Shown piece after piece: positions 20,946 to 34,115 of a DNA stretch of 64,000 bases; position 1 is the stretch's first letter, and each line of letters starts with the position of its first letter. The DNA comes from Symbiodinium natans (lineage: Eukaryota; Sar; Dinophyceae; Suessiales; Symbiodiniaceae): the NCBI GenBank assembly GCA_905221605.1, contig CAJNDS010000489.1:38501-102500 (forward strand), in the 5' to 3' direction. The position numbers and the translations under genes are program-made. A model generated the notes under the pieces. It did not search any database, was not told the DNA's origin, and worked only from the letters and a program-made list of their open reading frames with translations.

Positions 20946-23094
20946 CTGGCCTGGACTTGAAGCTAGTGACATGATGTGTCATGCTGACAATGATGAAACT
21001 GTGCTGCTGGTGAGTCTGCCAGGTTGTGGTCGAGATGTTGTCGGGTGAGGCTCATGACTCATGACTCGTTCTCTATTGCATTGGCGCTGCTTCGAGAGAT
21101 GCTTGACCAGGCTGTGTGAGCCGGCATGAGCCAGCTGTACAGCTGTATCAACTTAGTATCAACGGTTTCACAACCCTGCTAATGATTCATGCCGGCACTG
21201 GTCGCTGCACCATCGCAATAAATCGCCAAAGAGTGCCGGTCTGGACATCATGCATGGCACGGCAGTTGATGCACACACGGCTGCTGTAGCGAATCTGACA
21301 TCGACGTTCCAGCACTCCCTCGCATCAACTGCCTTGCTTGCATCGTTAATGCAGACAGAGATGTAAAACGGAAGCGCGGGTTGTGTAGCGGAACTTATCG
21401 CAGCGTTGATTTCAGGTTGTGTAGTGGGAACCGCGTGGAACGGGTCGCAGTTGGTCAGTTCGAGTGCCAAGGGCCCAAACCTTGCAACCTTGTCCGTGCT
21501 TATCTGAATTTAGCTGGTTTCTGGAGGATGATGATGTGGTTCAGTGGTCCATGATGCACACATCCAGACAAAGTACAAGTTACAAGCTGCTAATTACCCC
21601 TGCACCCTCACGGACCGCCCCTGAAGCACCGACAGTCGCGACCGCCCAGAACCACATCCGGCCTGTCAATCAAGTGGGTCTCGGTATGGCCACTGAGGCC
21701 AGCGGAAGTTTGAATCCTATCGCCTTTGCAACATCAGCAAGTGATAGGATATTAGAGATACATTGATTCCGTCGTGACGCGCCAAGCTTCAGATCCTTGG
21801 CAGGGTGATTGCAGTGAATGAATTCAGAATGCATAAGTTGTGAATGTGCATTGCGTGTCTTAGTTGCTGAGTTTGTGGCAACAAGTCAACAAGCATGTAA
21901 ATATCCAGAGAAATTTCAGACTTGCACACGATTGAACTTATGTTCACCATGTGACTTTCAAAGTTTCCAGAATTTCATGTCGCCAAAATCTCCACAGTTT
22001 TCCCAACTTTCGCACCGGAATTTCAACCTTTTTGCTTTCCAAGCTCCTGCCATACTCAACACTTCCACGCTTCCAGTTTTCAGGCAGGGGAGAACACGAA
22101 CACAATAGAGAGCAGGATGACCCAACGCTAGCCGCGGCATGTGCACCCAACAGCTCGGAGTGTTCTTGGTTTTCACATGTTTTCACACTTCCGTGTTTGG
22201 CTGAAAGACAAGCAACAACTGACGGAGATGCGACCCGCATTGCAGGATGCCAAAGTGGAAATCCTGAGTCCACTCTCTGGACCATCCTGGGCCCATACTG
22301 ATTCGAAGGGCTTTCAAGATTCCTGCATTCAGTGTTATCTTGAGCATTTTTGACTGAGCTTCAGCAGCTTAAAGCCTTCAGCTGGCCAAGAAGCCCCAAC
22401 TGGATTTTTCGTACGAACTGTGCTTTGCAGTTTTAGTCCAGTCAGCAAATTGCGAAGAAGATTGCTCTTGCGTTTTGTGAGGTAAACACCGAACTGGTGA
22501 ATCCCGTCGTGGCATATATGACTTGTCCCAAGCCCCCAATCTCCAGGCCCAAGCCTCACCATGCGTTGGAAGTTTACCACCAGCAGCTGGAAGATTAAAG
22601 CATTCTAGCATTGTCGTTCGCGCCCTCAAGTCTGGTACTTTAGTGCATTTCAGCGCCATCATGCCTAACCAGTGGATCATGTTGCATAGTAGTTACATTT
22701 TCTTGGGATTTCCGGGGAGCCACTGGTACAGCATGTACGTGTTTTTACCTGTTACGGCTTTTTCGGCTTAGCCACAGCCTGTACTCAAACCACGGAAACC
22801 GGCAAGGACCGGCCACAGGTCAAACCAACACTGTCTAGACAGTACCTTGGGGGTTTCGACGGCTTGCAGATTGCGAACTACAAGCTGTATTGGAAAGCAA
22901 TTGCTGTTTCTGGACTAAAGGACTCAAAAACCAGAACATCCTCGTCACTTATCTGTACCAATATATCACAAGCCTTGATTGAAGAAGCCATCGTACCGAG
23001 AGCAGCCTGGTGACCACAAGCATGCACTGCAAAATGTCACGCAACACACACGCACCCGCTGCACAAAACAAAAACAAATATTTACCTCCGAAGT
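20946..23094. other. Intergenic or intronic DNA with one exon-like stretch
   Basis: Mostly without recognisable coding signal. A plus-strand segment at about 21600-21766 has exon-like composition (HIRPVNQVGLGMATEASGSL) and ends in a stop. It could be a terminal exon of the PP2C gene or unrelated. Nothing else could be supported. Confidence 0.3.
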
Positions 23095-24093
23095 ATGGAC
23101 TGCTCTCCGCGACGTGAAGCTGCATCGAGGGCAGTGAGGGTTCCTTTCGCGGTTGCCGATGACTCTGAAGCTCTACAACACGAGCTATTGGCAAAGGTTG
23201 ATGTTAGCAAGGTGCAGTCCCTTCAAGCTCGTGTGCAGGAGATCCTTCAAGCGAAGGTTGCCAGACTTGCAGATATCCGACATGTGACGCAATGCGCCCG
23301 CGACTTGCAGAAGCAGCTGCAGGTTGATCAGGTCGAGCGTTTGGGACGCGTGGGCTGGCCACAAAAACAGCTTGCTCACTGTGAATATGTCTTGAGCCTC
23401 GTGGACGCTTGGGATGATTTGCTGGCGCAAGTCCACGACCGCATGAAGACCCCAAATTCAATTGGCGGCCCTGCCTTGCTAAAGCAGCTAGCCACGACCT
23501 GGTCAGGGCTCGTGAAGCTTGGGGTGCAATATTCAGAAGTCCACGACCGGGCTCGGAGATCTGCAGGCCTTGTTTCGGCCTTTGCAGATCGACTCGCAAA
23601 CGATGCAAGGCTCGAGACAATGTCTGGACTTCGTCGTGGCTTGGCCTCCGTGCTGGGTGACCAAAGCATTCGCCACAGTCTGGAGAACCTCGGAGCCGAG
23701 TTGCCACCGTTGGAGACTCGCTCGGTGCCTAGATCACCTCCCCCCCAACAAACTCGACAACAAGGCCGAGCGTGGCTACACTGTTTCCGTGTACAAGTAC
23801 CAGCATCGACCACATGCTCTGCACATGCTCTGCGCATGCTCCGTGCATGCTCCGTGCATGCTGTTCCGCGATCTCAGCTATGGTCCATGGTGCAGTGCTG
23901 TGCGGTGCATGTCTTTGCAGGCTACACCTCGAACGAAGGCAGCGGAGTCCCATGTGCGAAAAAGGCAGGCCAGCAAGATTTTGTTTGGACTGGAAGTGCA
24001 ACGTGCTTTCGCCACTGCCTTGGTGGCATGGAGGAGACGTTTTACAAGTGCCTGGCGCTGGGCGAAGGCTTGCAGGCAGCGATGATTGCTTGA
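23095..24093 (+). CDS. Unrecognised helical protein, 5' exons
   Basis: The frame is open from the ATG at 23095 (MDCSPRREAASRAVRV). To about 23740 it encodes a strongly helical, heptad-like protein (ALQHELLAKVDVSKVQSLQA, RVQEILQAKVARLADI) with few prolines. The frame then degenerates, and the real exon probably ends near 23745. A second exon-like segment at about 23921-24085 follows a TTTGCAG|G acceptor in another frame. It reads KILFGLEVQRAF then ALVAWRRRFTSAW, resembling an IQ-type or basic amphipathic helix. Together these suggest a multi-exon coiled-coil protein, perhaps cytoskeletal, but no family was recognised. The 3' boundary given is that of the open frame, not of a proven exon. Confidence 0.45.
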   Translation: MDCSPRREAASRAVRVPFAVADDSEALQHELLAKVDVSKVQSLQARVQEILQAKVARLADIRHVTQCARDLQKQLQVDQVERLGRVGWPQKQLAHCEYVLSLVDAWDDLLAQVHDRMKTPNSIGGPALLKQLATTWSGLVKLGVQYSEVHDRARRSAGLVSAFADRLANDARLETMSGLRRGLASVLGDQSIRHSLENLGAELPPLETRSVPRSPPPQQTRQQGRAWLHCFRVQVPASTTCSAHALRMLRACSVHAVPRSQLWSMVQCCAVHVFAGYTSNEGSGVPCAKKAGQQDFVWTGSATCFRHCLGGMEETFYKCLALGEGLQAAMIA

Positions 24094-27000
24094 GACTGCT
24101 GATCAGTTCCGTTTGTTGCATTCCGTAAACTTTCGTGCTATGAAGGTGACTCGGCAGGAGCTTGGTTGTTGTCAACAAACAAAGGTCGCCATGAAAAGAC
24201 ATGAGACTTCTGATTCGATACATCAATTCTTGAAGGCTCCTTTCCTGTTGCCACATGCAAAGCCTCCCGGGTCCTTCAGTGACTTCACTCTTTTTGCTCA
24301 CGTTTCGTTCTCCAAGTCGCAACTGCCTCCTCAGTTCATTCATTCTTGCAGGCGCAAGCATCTAAGGAATCTACCGCCAAGAGCTGAACGCGCCAAGCTT
24401 CCAACTTGCACCGTTGATGCCTCCCCCTCAAGGCCCTGGGCATGACATGCCTCATACCCAGAGTAGTCCAGGAGTCCTCCAGCCCGTACTTAAAACGGAC
24501 GGGCTTCCACAAACCTCCAGGCATCTCCAGGCAAAAGGTGGCTGACGAGCTTCCAAGACACCTTCGGAAGTGGTCCCATGGTCAGAGGGAAACCCCTGTG
24601 TTTGGCTCACATAGCCAGAATGATCACCCCGCACCTACAGCCCAAGAAGGCGAAAAGGTTTCAGTGGCGAGTTTGGTTCTAAAAGACGTTCGTGGGCGGA
24701 TGCCTTCGGCCTCGACAGATGGTACGGCTCACCTTCACAAGTCCAGCTTGTTTCGACCGTAGGCACTATAGGCTTGGAGCGTCTTGCAGCAAATCCTGGA
24801 GGCCAAGCTCCTGGCGGCAGAGGCGCGACCGAAGGTTTGTTGCTGAGAGCTCATGAGTGCTAAATCCTTCATGGTCCATCCATTTGGCAGACACCCTAAA
24901 CAGTTCTGACACTGCAGCACACGAGCTTGCAATACCCCGCCTGCATCAGCCTCCTTGAGCGAAGCGTGCTGCTGCGGAACGTAAGGTTTCTGGCGCGATG
25001 CCAGCCAGTACGCCGGTGAGTTTTCCTCATATCTTGAGCCGGAAATTGTACTGTCTGCAGTAGATGTATATGTCTCTGCGGCGGATGCGTTAATGAGATG
25101 CTCACTCTTGAAGCACGTTGACCTGCTCGCAGGTTTTGAACAGCGGACGCGATGGAAGGCTTCGTGATTCTACAACACACGACAATAAATGTCCGTCATC
25201 GAAACGAATAGTGGCATCGTGCTTGATCTTTCGTTGAGGAGAGGCCAAAGCGCGTTCCTGTGTTCCATACTGCAAGAGACTCAGCTTTGATTTGCGGTTG
25301 GCATTGAGAATATTTGAGTTTTCGAGAAATGTTCCGGCTATACTCGAGGCAGGGGCTTCCTGCTGTAGCCCTTCGAATATGGTCTGCATCCCAGTTCTCG
25401 ACACATGTTCAACATAACCAGGGTTGGTGATGTTTAGTGACCTTTTTTTGCCTGAACTCAGGGAGTTGTTCCCTCCCGAGACCGGGAGCAGAGGCCAAGT
25501 GCCCAAGTGCGTGTTGAGCTACGAGCAAAAGTTGTGGGGTGCAGTAGGATGGGTGTATCTGGGAACCCATCTCCCATCACTTGCTTCATGTCGGCTGGAA
25601 GGCATATCTACGTGTTCCCTTAGAGGCATGAAAGTCGAACACAGAACAAAACTAGCTTGCCTTCTGCGTCAGCTCCGCTCATCCCTGCAGAAGTGCTGCA
25701 GAAGTACTTGTGCATCCCTTGAAGCCCTTTACCATGTGGCCCGTGCCAGGTGTTAACACAGCGGAGACCACGGATTCGGGAGATACGCCCTGGGCTTGTT
25801 TCAGACTTGTCTCGCGTCCGTGCCGAAGTTGAGCTAAGTCCAGAAGTATGGTGTTTTTTTCGTATAATTATGTTGTTATGATTTGTATGCAACCAACATC
25901 GGGCTCAGTACAAATAGAGGGATGCTGCTCGGGGCCGGTGAGGCTCAATAGATTTATCACATGCTGCACTATCCCACGTCCAGCTCAAAAGGGCTGAGCC
26001 ATGCTGAGCCTATGTCTTCAAGAGAAGTGCATCATGGATATTTATGGATCAGTTGAGCAGCCACCCTGTCACTTTGTTCACATCGATGTTCATTGCGTTT
26101 AAGACGATTCACTTGATTGGGAACTCGGGTAAGCAGGGAAGTGTCGGACACAACCGTGGGTGGATCCACGAGGGGTTGTGGGACAGCCTATGGTGCTGCT
26201 GCGTGATGATTTCACAGTCGGGCCAGAGAGAGAGAGAGTATCCACCACATGACGATGACATGTTTCAGCTTTGCCGCTGCAAGGCTGATGCACGTTGTCT
26301 GCAGAGCCAAGAAGTTCGACAGTCTTTACTCAGAGTTTCGCGGCCTCATGGGTTCAACAACATCATGGAACCGTTGTCTCTCTAGTTCGGCTGACGAGGC
26401 TGGCATCAAAGATCCTCTGCGCATGCAGAAGTACGCCAATCATTTGCCAGACGCAAAGATGCGAACCGCTTGAAGCGTTTTCTTGCAGTCAAGCCTTGTG
26501 TGCTCTGCAACACAGGCCAGAAGAATCTGGCAGGCAACTGCACTGGGGCTCGCCATCTGTTGTGACTCAAATGCATCGGAGCTGTGGTCTCTGCAATTGT
26601 ACATACAGCTGCTTGCATCTCTCCTGGCATTTTATCAGGGGCAGTGGTGTTGACTGCCTCGCATCTGGCATCCTTCTCTGGAGCGCGCCAGGCCAGACAT
26701 TCCTGCACGTTGCAGCAGGGCGTCTGAATTGCAGAGTACTGGCTAGGCTCCGAGCTTCCAGTATTTTTGAGGTCTCTTCTTGTAGCAGTCAATCCTCCTG
26801 TATCAGCAAATCCATTTCAGATTTTCGCGGTATGAGCTGTGGCATGTTCTGGACTTCGTCAAAACCACAGGCGCAATGCCTGGGGACTGTCCCAGAGTTG
26901 GCAAACTGGGCTGTGCAGTTCTCAGCTTCGGTTGTGAGCTGAACAAAAAGAATCAAAGACTGCAAGGACTGCAAGGGCACGCCTGCGCTAAAGGCATCAA

Positions 27001-30000
27001 TAGGCCCCTGCGTGCCTTCTTAGGTCAAGCCTGATTCTTCGGGCCAGACACTGCTGACCATGCTTGTGCCATGACTTACCAGAAACAGCTAAGAGCATAC
27101 TTTTTTCTTTCCGTGTGTGTGAAGTAGTGTTCAGGTAGAACACTGGTAGAACATGTCAAAAGTTGAGGCACAGCATCTTCGATGTTTGGGCGAAGCGCCA
27201 GCTCCAGATGCTCCAGTGACATCTCGTGATGAAGTTCAAGGAGCTCAACCAGCATCCAAACCCGCAAGTGGTGCAGAGGTGACGCTGGAGGTTGAGGCGC
27301 GGGCGTCTGCAACCTTCTACAAGCACGTGCATACCAAGCATGCCTCTTGCACAAGAAGGATGAAGTCTCCGGCAAGCCCGTATGTTCGCATCTGAGCTTT
27401 GTTGGGGCAAGACAACGAGTTCGACAGGTGAAAGTATGGAAGCTGGGTCTAGAAATATAGCTAGCTGTTTAGTCCTAGCGAGTGTGGGCGATTCGGGGGG
27501 GGGAGGTCATGTTAATCTTCGAGGCCATGCTTAGGGTACCGTGCTCCAAGCCGACTGCCAGTTGCCTCGTCCTTGAGCGTTTGCTGCCCGCACCGGAGCG
27601 CAAGTATGACAGTTATGACAGTGCATCCATGGCGTCAGATTTGGGAGGTGGAGGAGGGCGGACCCCTGAACGAAGTCTTTGGGAGGCATGAACCTTTTAA
27701 AGAAACGTTCTTTGGGACTGGAATTCTGAAAAAAGCGTGGCCTCCCGAATTCAGAAGTCGAGCTCATCAGTCCTTGTGCCAAGGAGTTTGGAAAAGGTCC
27801 AATATTTCCAAATAAAAGGTGGTCCCAGGCAAGGGTCCCAGGCATGGACAGGCGGGACCCCGCGGCATCGGTGCAGCTCCCGCCACAGGGCTGGGGGGGG
27901 GGGGGGGGGGTGCGTCACAAAATTCTGCGGGGAAGGGTTGGGTTAGGGGGAAGGAGGTATTTAGGCGAAGTGATGTGCTGTGATATGCTGTGATCACCTT
28001 CCGCAAGGTGGCATTTCAAAACAGTCGAGGGGGCAAGCTTTTAGAAGCAGAAGGAGAGCTTACATTGTCAGTAGGTTTTCGCCTCTGAGGTGTCCACTGC
28101 AAGGCTTCCATCTTCGAGGGCACTGCCTGGGCTTCTGTGCAGTGGGCCCAGAGTGGGCCCAGAACATGTCAGGTCGGGGTTCTGGGGATCGCCAACACCT
28201 CCCAAAGTACCCTACGTTTGATCAGGCGAGTTGGTCGCATCAAGGCAGGAAAATGAAGCACCGATTCAGGGATGGAAGGGTGCAGCACGGACTGCTGGTT
28301 CAGGTGGACTCTGCTTGCTGCAGAAGCGCTTCTGCGGTAAGAGCTGCGGTGTCGTTTCTGGATGGGGAGCCACGAGCTGACACTCTTGACAAAGCTGACT
28401 TCTGGAATTTTACATGAACATGTCCGGAGTTGGCCAAGTGGCCCAAGGCCACTATCGATTACAGATGGTCGAGCTCTTTGGCAACTATTGAGTTTGACCG
28501 TCCAGTCAGGAGCTAGGATTTTCTCAATTCCCAACATCGCTTCGATGGCAGAGCCGCAGAGCCTCTTTGATCCTCGTTGAGGTATCGGCTGCCCAGTGAG
28601 CTGAGACTTGCTTCGATTTCTGCTCTGTCTTCGACCTGAGAGGGCACGCCATGTGACCATGCCATTTCGCCATGACACATCATGACACCACGTGCCAACC
28701 TTTGGCACATGTTTTGGTCGGGTCGCGGGAATATTCACGGGACTACCAGTCCTGTGCTGCCCGCTTGCAATTGTCCGATTGTCAGTGAATTGCCCGGCCG
28801 AGGCTGAGGAGCCTGGAGGATCCAATCAACGCGCCTGTTCTGCCAGTAGCTCAGCTATGCTCAGCTGCCAGCTACCCGCAAGGTTCACGCAGACACAAGC
28901 CGCGGGCGGCCAGCGAAGACCTGTACGTCTCCTGCGTGGTGAACAGTTGCATTCAACATGAACTGCTCGGTAGAGCCATTGCCGAAAGTCGAGCTGATAA
29001 GCCTATATGCCGCAAAAGCAAGCCAATGTGCTTTGAGGCCGATGCTCATCCGTGGCGGACAAGCAGCGGGCCTTACCTTAGAGCAGCGCCGATACGTGTT
29101 GCCGGGTTCCCAAGCGGGAACCTCACTGGATGGGAGCACATGCTCACGTGATAGGAGGGCGCGTCGGTGCTCTGAGGTACAAGACGCTGACCATGCCTGA
29201 TGCCCTGCTGTCAGCAGGACTGCCGTTCGCTCTTCTCCAGCTGTGCGGGGTGCTGATGCCCATAACTTTGATAGTTTTGACAGTTGCTGAGTAACAGCAT
29301 GATAGCTTGACAATGCTTCTGATTTCCATATGGCACGCCAGTGGAAAGGACATTCCGATGATGGCATTCAGAGGCAGGCGAAGGCACTGAGTTTGCATGT
29401 TGAGCAACGCAGGCTACCCAGGTCGAGGGTTTGGGCATTGCTCAGGTCCTGCAGGCTGTGCTCTCTGAGATGGAGCATCAGATCGTGTACAAGAAGCATG
29501 CCAGGTCCCAGAGCAACCGTGATGAAGGCCGGCTACCCACAACATCCCACATGTAAAACCTATGGCCAGGGCTTTGATGCAGGGTGTTTCTAGGTGGTTT
29601 GTGGCTCAAAAGCTGACGTGTTCGGACGACATCAAGACAGGCAGCAGAGCTGAGAGTGACGAAGGAGGCGAAAATCGAACCACTAGCTGGAACACGAGCT
29701 CCAAGTCCCTTCCTGCTGTGCCCTACTTTCGCAAAAGTTGACACAATTCCACAAGCATGATTCTGGTCCTTGACTTCTCCGACGAGGCCGACTCAGAACT
29801 TTGGACGGATGCTCGCTCAGAATTTGAAGCACGCTTCCAAGGATTCCCCCGCAACCCGCGGCGGCAATGTACTGAATGTAACGTCTCCCATGGTCGTCCT
29901 AGCTCCGTGATTGCCACCTGCCTGACATTGCTTCACCATCCTCACCCACAAGCGCCACATCGCTCACCAGGGCCTGAGTGTCAACAAAGTTGGCGACAAG

Positions 30001-30488
30001 TATTTCACAAGTTTAAGTACGGATGCAAGTCGCAACGCTTCTGGAATCCAGTTGAACCCAGTGTTGAACCCAGTGTGACTTTGTGCATGCTGTGAGAATC
30101 CCTTCCCCGGCATCTGCCGCATGCCCTAACCATGTCCCTAAGTCCTAGCCCTCCCTTCCGGTGCTCTGGCAGGCGTAACTCTCAAGCTTAGGCTTAGCCC
30201 CAACTTGCGTGAAGCTTATGGCGAAGGTACGAAGTGTACGCAGTGTACGCAGCCTGGCATGAATTTCAAGAGCAGGCGAGCCCCCGAAATCCGATGCAGC
30301 GAAAGCGACCCGGGTACTGGAGCAGCCACTTTGAGAACAGAAGTTGAGGATGGAGTCCTGGCTCGAGAAGAGCGAGCTTTCGCATCTTTCGCACGTCACC
30401 TTGAGCATCTCAAGTCATGTATGACACTTGTATGACATATTGTGACTGTATGTGTTGCGTTCGGTGAATCGAAGCCGTGCCATGTAAG
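24094..30488 (+). other. Sparse plus-strand exon-like pieces, unassigned
   Basis: No long coding region is present. Several short plus-strand segments after plausible AG|G acceptors look coding. One at about 24351-24443 reads RKHLRNLPPRAERAKL. One at about 24522-24762 reads RQKVADELPRHLRKWS. One at about 27318-27440 reads ACLLHKKDEVSGKPVC, one at about 27640-27815 reads NEVFGRHEPFKETFFG, and one at about 29438-29540 reads SEMEHQIVYKKHARSQ. They share a charged, helical character with the 23095 exon and may continue that gene through large introns. A run of about 20 G lies at about 27892-27911. Order, frame and completeness are unproven. Confidence 0.3.
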
Positions 30489-32092
30489 GAAGCCTGCCTG
30501 GGCGGCTCGCCAATGACAGTGAGGTGGACGCTACTGCGTATCAGGACTCTGGCGGCAAACCTCTCAGTTCTCCCAGAAAAGAGAATGAAGATGAGAAAAA
30601 GTCAGAGACAGACAGGTCCAGTGACGATGGAGCTGACGGTTTGGACAAGGCTGCCGAGATGTCTGGGACGAGGCCCTTCAAGTTTAAGCCAGAGGGCGAA
30701 GCCCCACCCGCGAACCCGAGTGGTGACGCCGCTGCGTCGCGGGCGCGCAGCAGGAGCCCGAGGAGCCCGAGGAGCCCGAGCCCGAGCGGCAAGGCATGCG
30801 CACAAGCCGGGGAAGCCGAAGCAAGGCCCGAAGCAAGGCGCGAAGCGGCGGAGCCGGAGCCGAGGGGCCCTCGCGTCTTGCGACAGTCCGGCCGACGTCT
30901 TCGCGACAGTGACCTGGTCCGCATTGCCCGGGATCATGGCAAAGGCAGCTATGATGAGATCGACTTCTCTCGCAACGACCTGACGTCTGAGTCTGTCCCT
31001 GACATCGTTGAAATCTGCAAGAAGTCCGATCGGCTGAAGATCCTCAAGCTTTTCAACAACCGCTTGGGAGACGATGGCGCCGAGGAGCTAGGGGAGATCT
31101 TCCGACATTGTGCTGCCATTGAAGAAGTACATCTTAGTCACAATGACTTCACTCGAAAGGGTGTTGAAAGCCTTGTGCGGGCTGCTGACAGAGGTCTGCC
31201 AAAGGATGTCAAACGTCCACTGTGGCTTCGCCTGGAGCATAACAAGGTGCCTGACACTGAAGGCCTTGCGCGTGATTTGGAACGGGACTGTCCTGCTGTG
31301 TGCGGAAGAGAGGACCGGCATCGGTGCACGCCGAGAGTCTGTGCCAAAGGCAGACGCATTCACCTGCCGTTCTTAATTGAAGCTCCAAAGGGAAGGGGAC
31401 GTGGCACCCGCGGTCAAGAGAGCTGGGGCCATGTGGGCCAGGGCCAGCGGCGCAGGCGAGACTCGCGAAGAAGGCCGACAGCTCCGACGCGACGAAGGAG
31501 TTTTAGGCGACGCAGGTCGGATTCCCGGGATTCCCGTTCTAGGTCTCGGAGATCTCGGCGATCTCGGAGATCTCGGAGCTCCAGGTGCCTCTCCAGGACC
31601 AGAAGTGCATCAGTACGATCTGGAAGCATGCCTCGGACTAGGACGCCTTTGCAACCGCGACGCAGCCGCAAGGGCCTCAAGGCACACAAGGCACACAAGG
31701 CCCAGAAGCCGCAGAAGCCTCAAAAGCTTCGCAAGGGCCACAAGCGGTCGGCCTCCAGCTCACAATCTCCGCCCAAGCGGCAATCGCTTTCTGCTTCCCC
31801 CCCCTCCTCTGCGCCATCACCAAAGTCTGTGAGTGAGCTCCCGCTGGCCGTGACAAAGCTCAGAGCGAAGGCCAAGCCTCGTCCGCTGAAACCACCCAAA
31901 GGATCCAAAGGCAGACCACTTGCAAGAGGTAATGAGGGTCATGTTGCGACCCGTGCATCTCGAGGCAGTGTTGCGACCCGTGTACAGAATCAAGCCAGTA
32001 AGGCAAAGCATGCACGACCGTCGAGAGATGTGCGTGATGCCATTGAATATAGCTACTATAGCGAGTATGAATATGAGTACAGCTATGTTTAG
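30489..32092 (+). CDS. LRR/RS-rich protein, copy 1
   Basis: One long frame runs from a plausible AG|G acceptor (30488) to a TAA at 32092. No ATG is seen at the 5' end, so an upstream exon is likely. The order is: an acidic N-terminus; an arginine-serine stretch (RARSRSPRSPRSPSPS); and about three ribonuclease-inhibitor-type leucine-rich repeats at roughly residues 140-235 (IDFSRNDLTSESVPDI, LKILKLFNNRLGDDGA, IEEVHLSHNDFTRKG). A Cys/His-bearing segment (GREDRHRCTPRVCAKG) and IHLPFL follow, then a long RS/RG/K-rich tail. The end is tyrosine-rich (YSYYSEYEYEYSYV). RS domains are typical of nuclear RNA-processing proteins and LRRs mediate protein binding, so a nuclear RNA-related role is plausible but inferred. 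A second copy follows at 34996. Confidence 0.75.
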
Positions 32093-33222
32093 CGGAAAAT
32101 GAGAGGCGGATGCTGACACTTGACAGATGCCGCATGGAGTTCGGGTTCCCGTGCCTTGTTTCGTCGGAAGTCTCGGTAGCTGTGTCCATGAGTGAATTTC
32201 TATGCGAGCGTTCATTGCGAACGGAACCTGCATGTAAGTGAGTGAGTGCGTGAGTGCGAGAGTGAGTGTGAACGAAGACGGCGCGGGTGTGAAGGGCAAG
32301 GCTCGGGTGGTCTTAGAAGCCACGGCCAAAGAGATGGAAACAGAGTCAGGGCATGTCAGTCCTGACGTGGTCTGAGCAGCTGAGCATGTTCAACAACGTT
32401 CAACATGTTCAACGTTGCCCAGTTGCCAGGTGCCACAGCGAGCACCAGGAGCTTCCTGCGTTGTTTTTTTTGCTGTTCCTGCTGCGTTTCCAGTCAAGCT
32501 ATCCGCCTTTCGAGCATCTGTATACTCGAGCTGTCGAAGTCCTGCCATCACTGCCAAACATGGAGGTGCGCACCCAGAGCCTTTGACATTCCGCTCAATG
32601 GCCCGGAGATGAGGCACTTGCTGCGACACTTCCACCTTGCACGATGGGAGGTCCATTCAAATTTGAAAGTTCTCGCCTGTTGCAGGGAGCGTGGATGAGC
32701 CGGTCAACAGCTGCAAGGCTGGCCAGCAGAAAGCTACGCACAACGAGCTGCAAGGCTGTTTGCGCAGATGTAGAAGGGACCTCGGAGAACATCGAAGAGT
32801 ATGGAATAACCAGAGAAGGCGACAGAGACCGAGCAAGCGAGCCGTCGAGAGCCAAAATGGTCTTGTGAAGACTCTTGCGCTGACAAACTGATTGAGTTCG
32901 GGCAAAGATGGTGTTGCCCCCAAAGCTGTTGACCAATCGCAGGTGGCCTGCACGCGATAGATGTGCACCTTTGCACCAAGCAAGGCTGGAAGACGTGCAT
33001 TCTAGGACTGTTCTAGGTCAGGCTTCTCCGTCCACTTCTTGTGAGGCCTAAAGCAAGGACGTCTTGGATGCCTTGCCTGATGTCAGTACCGCGCACTTTC
33101 AGGTGGCACAGTCGCACAGAGTCGCACATCGTATGCGAGTGACTGGAACATGGAGAGAAAGGTAGCTGTCCGACCAAGGGCTTAAAGGCAAGATAGTCAA
33201 AGGCAAAATAGGCAAGGCACGC
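32093..33222. other. Spacer between the LRR gene copies, no supported genes
   Basis: No recognised coding, RNA or repeat feature was found. A GAGTGAGTGCG-like short repeat occurs at about 32235-32270. The segment is not repeated downstream of the second copy. Confidence 0.4.
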
Positions 33223-33598
33223 CTTGTCTGGTGTCACAATACCACACGCTCAATCCTCTGTTCTTGGATGGAATTGGGGTTCGGCTTGTCTGAGTCTATC
33301 GCATGCCAGAATCATAGACCATGCGCAGCCTTTATGTTGGTTAAGGGCTTTGGGTGGCAAGTCCTACTCGCCTGTTTTTCGCGGCTCGAAAATTCGTAAT
33401 GAACTCTTAAACTTGTATGTTCCTGTCGCATGTGTGAGAAATACACCCACCACCAGTTTTGCTTTGCAAAAAGCTGGATTCGGCTTGTAATATCGTAGGC
33501 GCACTCCACCTCTGATTTGTCATGCGACAAAGACAAGCTGAACCTAAGTTTCCATCCAGGAAAGAAGATTGAGCGTGTGGCTTGCGATGGCAGACAAT
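33223..33598. repeat. Imperfect inverted repeat (foldback/MITE-like)
   Basis: The arm at about 33223-33330 is matched in reverse complement by about 33505-33598. Shared blocks include TTGTCTG, CCACACGCTCAATC, TGGATGGAA and GGCTTGTC (AGCTTGTC in the other arm). The arms are about 95-105 bp, perhaps three-quarters identical by eye, with about 175 bp between. This could be a small non-autonomous DNA transposon or a foldback element. Confidence 0.65.
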
Positions 33599-33864
33599 GT
33601 GAGTCTGCTTTTCTTCCTTGGAACTTCTAGTCTTAGTAGACATGAGTATGCCCAGCTGCCCAGCAAGTAAACACTTTGGGATGGGGTGGGGATGCTGGAA
33701 GTGCTGATTGGAAGGTGTCGCTCTTGCCGTCGTGGTTTTTGGACGTCCGGTTTCGCGAAACGCCAAAGTGTCCTCCCGGAAAGGCCTGGCCGCATCTCGA
33801 TGCTGTTTTTGCGGTGGTCCGCTGTATGACTGAGATTCGCCAGCCCGAGAAAGCCCGCTGGCCC

Positions 33865-34115
33865 GCCATTCTGTGGTGGAATCACCGGCCTGAGAAGCTT
33901 CCAGCCTCTATATGCCGGCTACTTTTCGGCGCAATCGCCGGCCGAGAGGCTGCCGGCCAGTACATGGCCACTGTTTGCGCTGGAAACGCTGGCCTGAATG
34001 ACCTGCTGGCCCCTGCGCTCCGCTGTTTCGTGGTGCAATCGCCGGCCTGAGAGGCCTGCTGGCCGTTTTCCGGTGCAATCGTTGGCCAAACAAACCTGTT
34101 GGCGTGATCAGTGTT
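33865..34115. repeat. Imperfect CCGGCC-rich tandem repeat
   Basis: Degenerate units of about 50 bp share CAATCGCCGGCC, GAGAGGC and CTGCTGGCC words (near 33880, 33933, 33990, 34045 and 34080). They have no reading frame in common. The rest of 33599-34995 shows nothing I can support. Confidence 0.5.
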
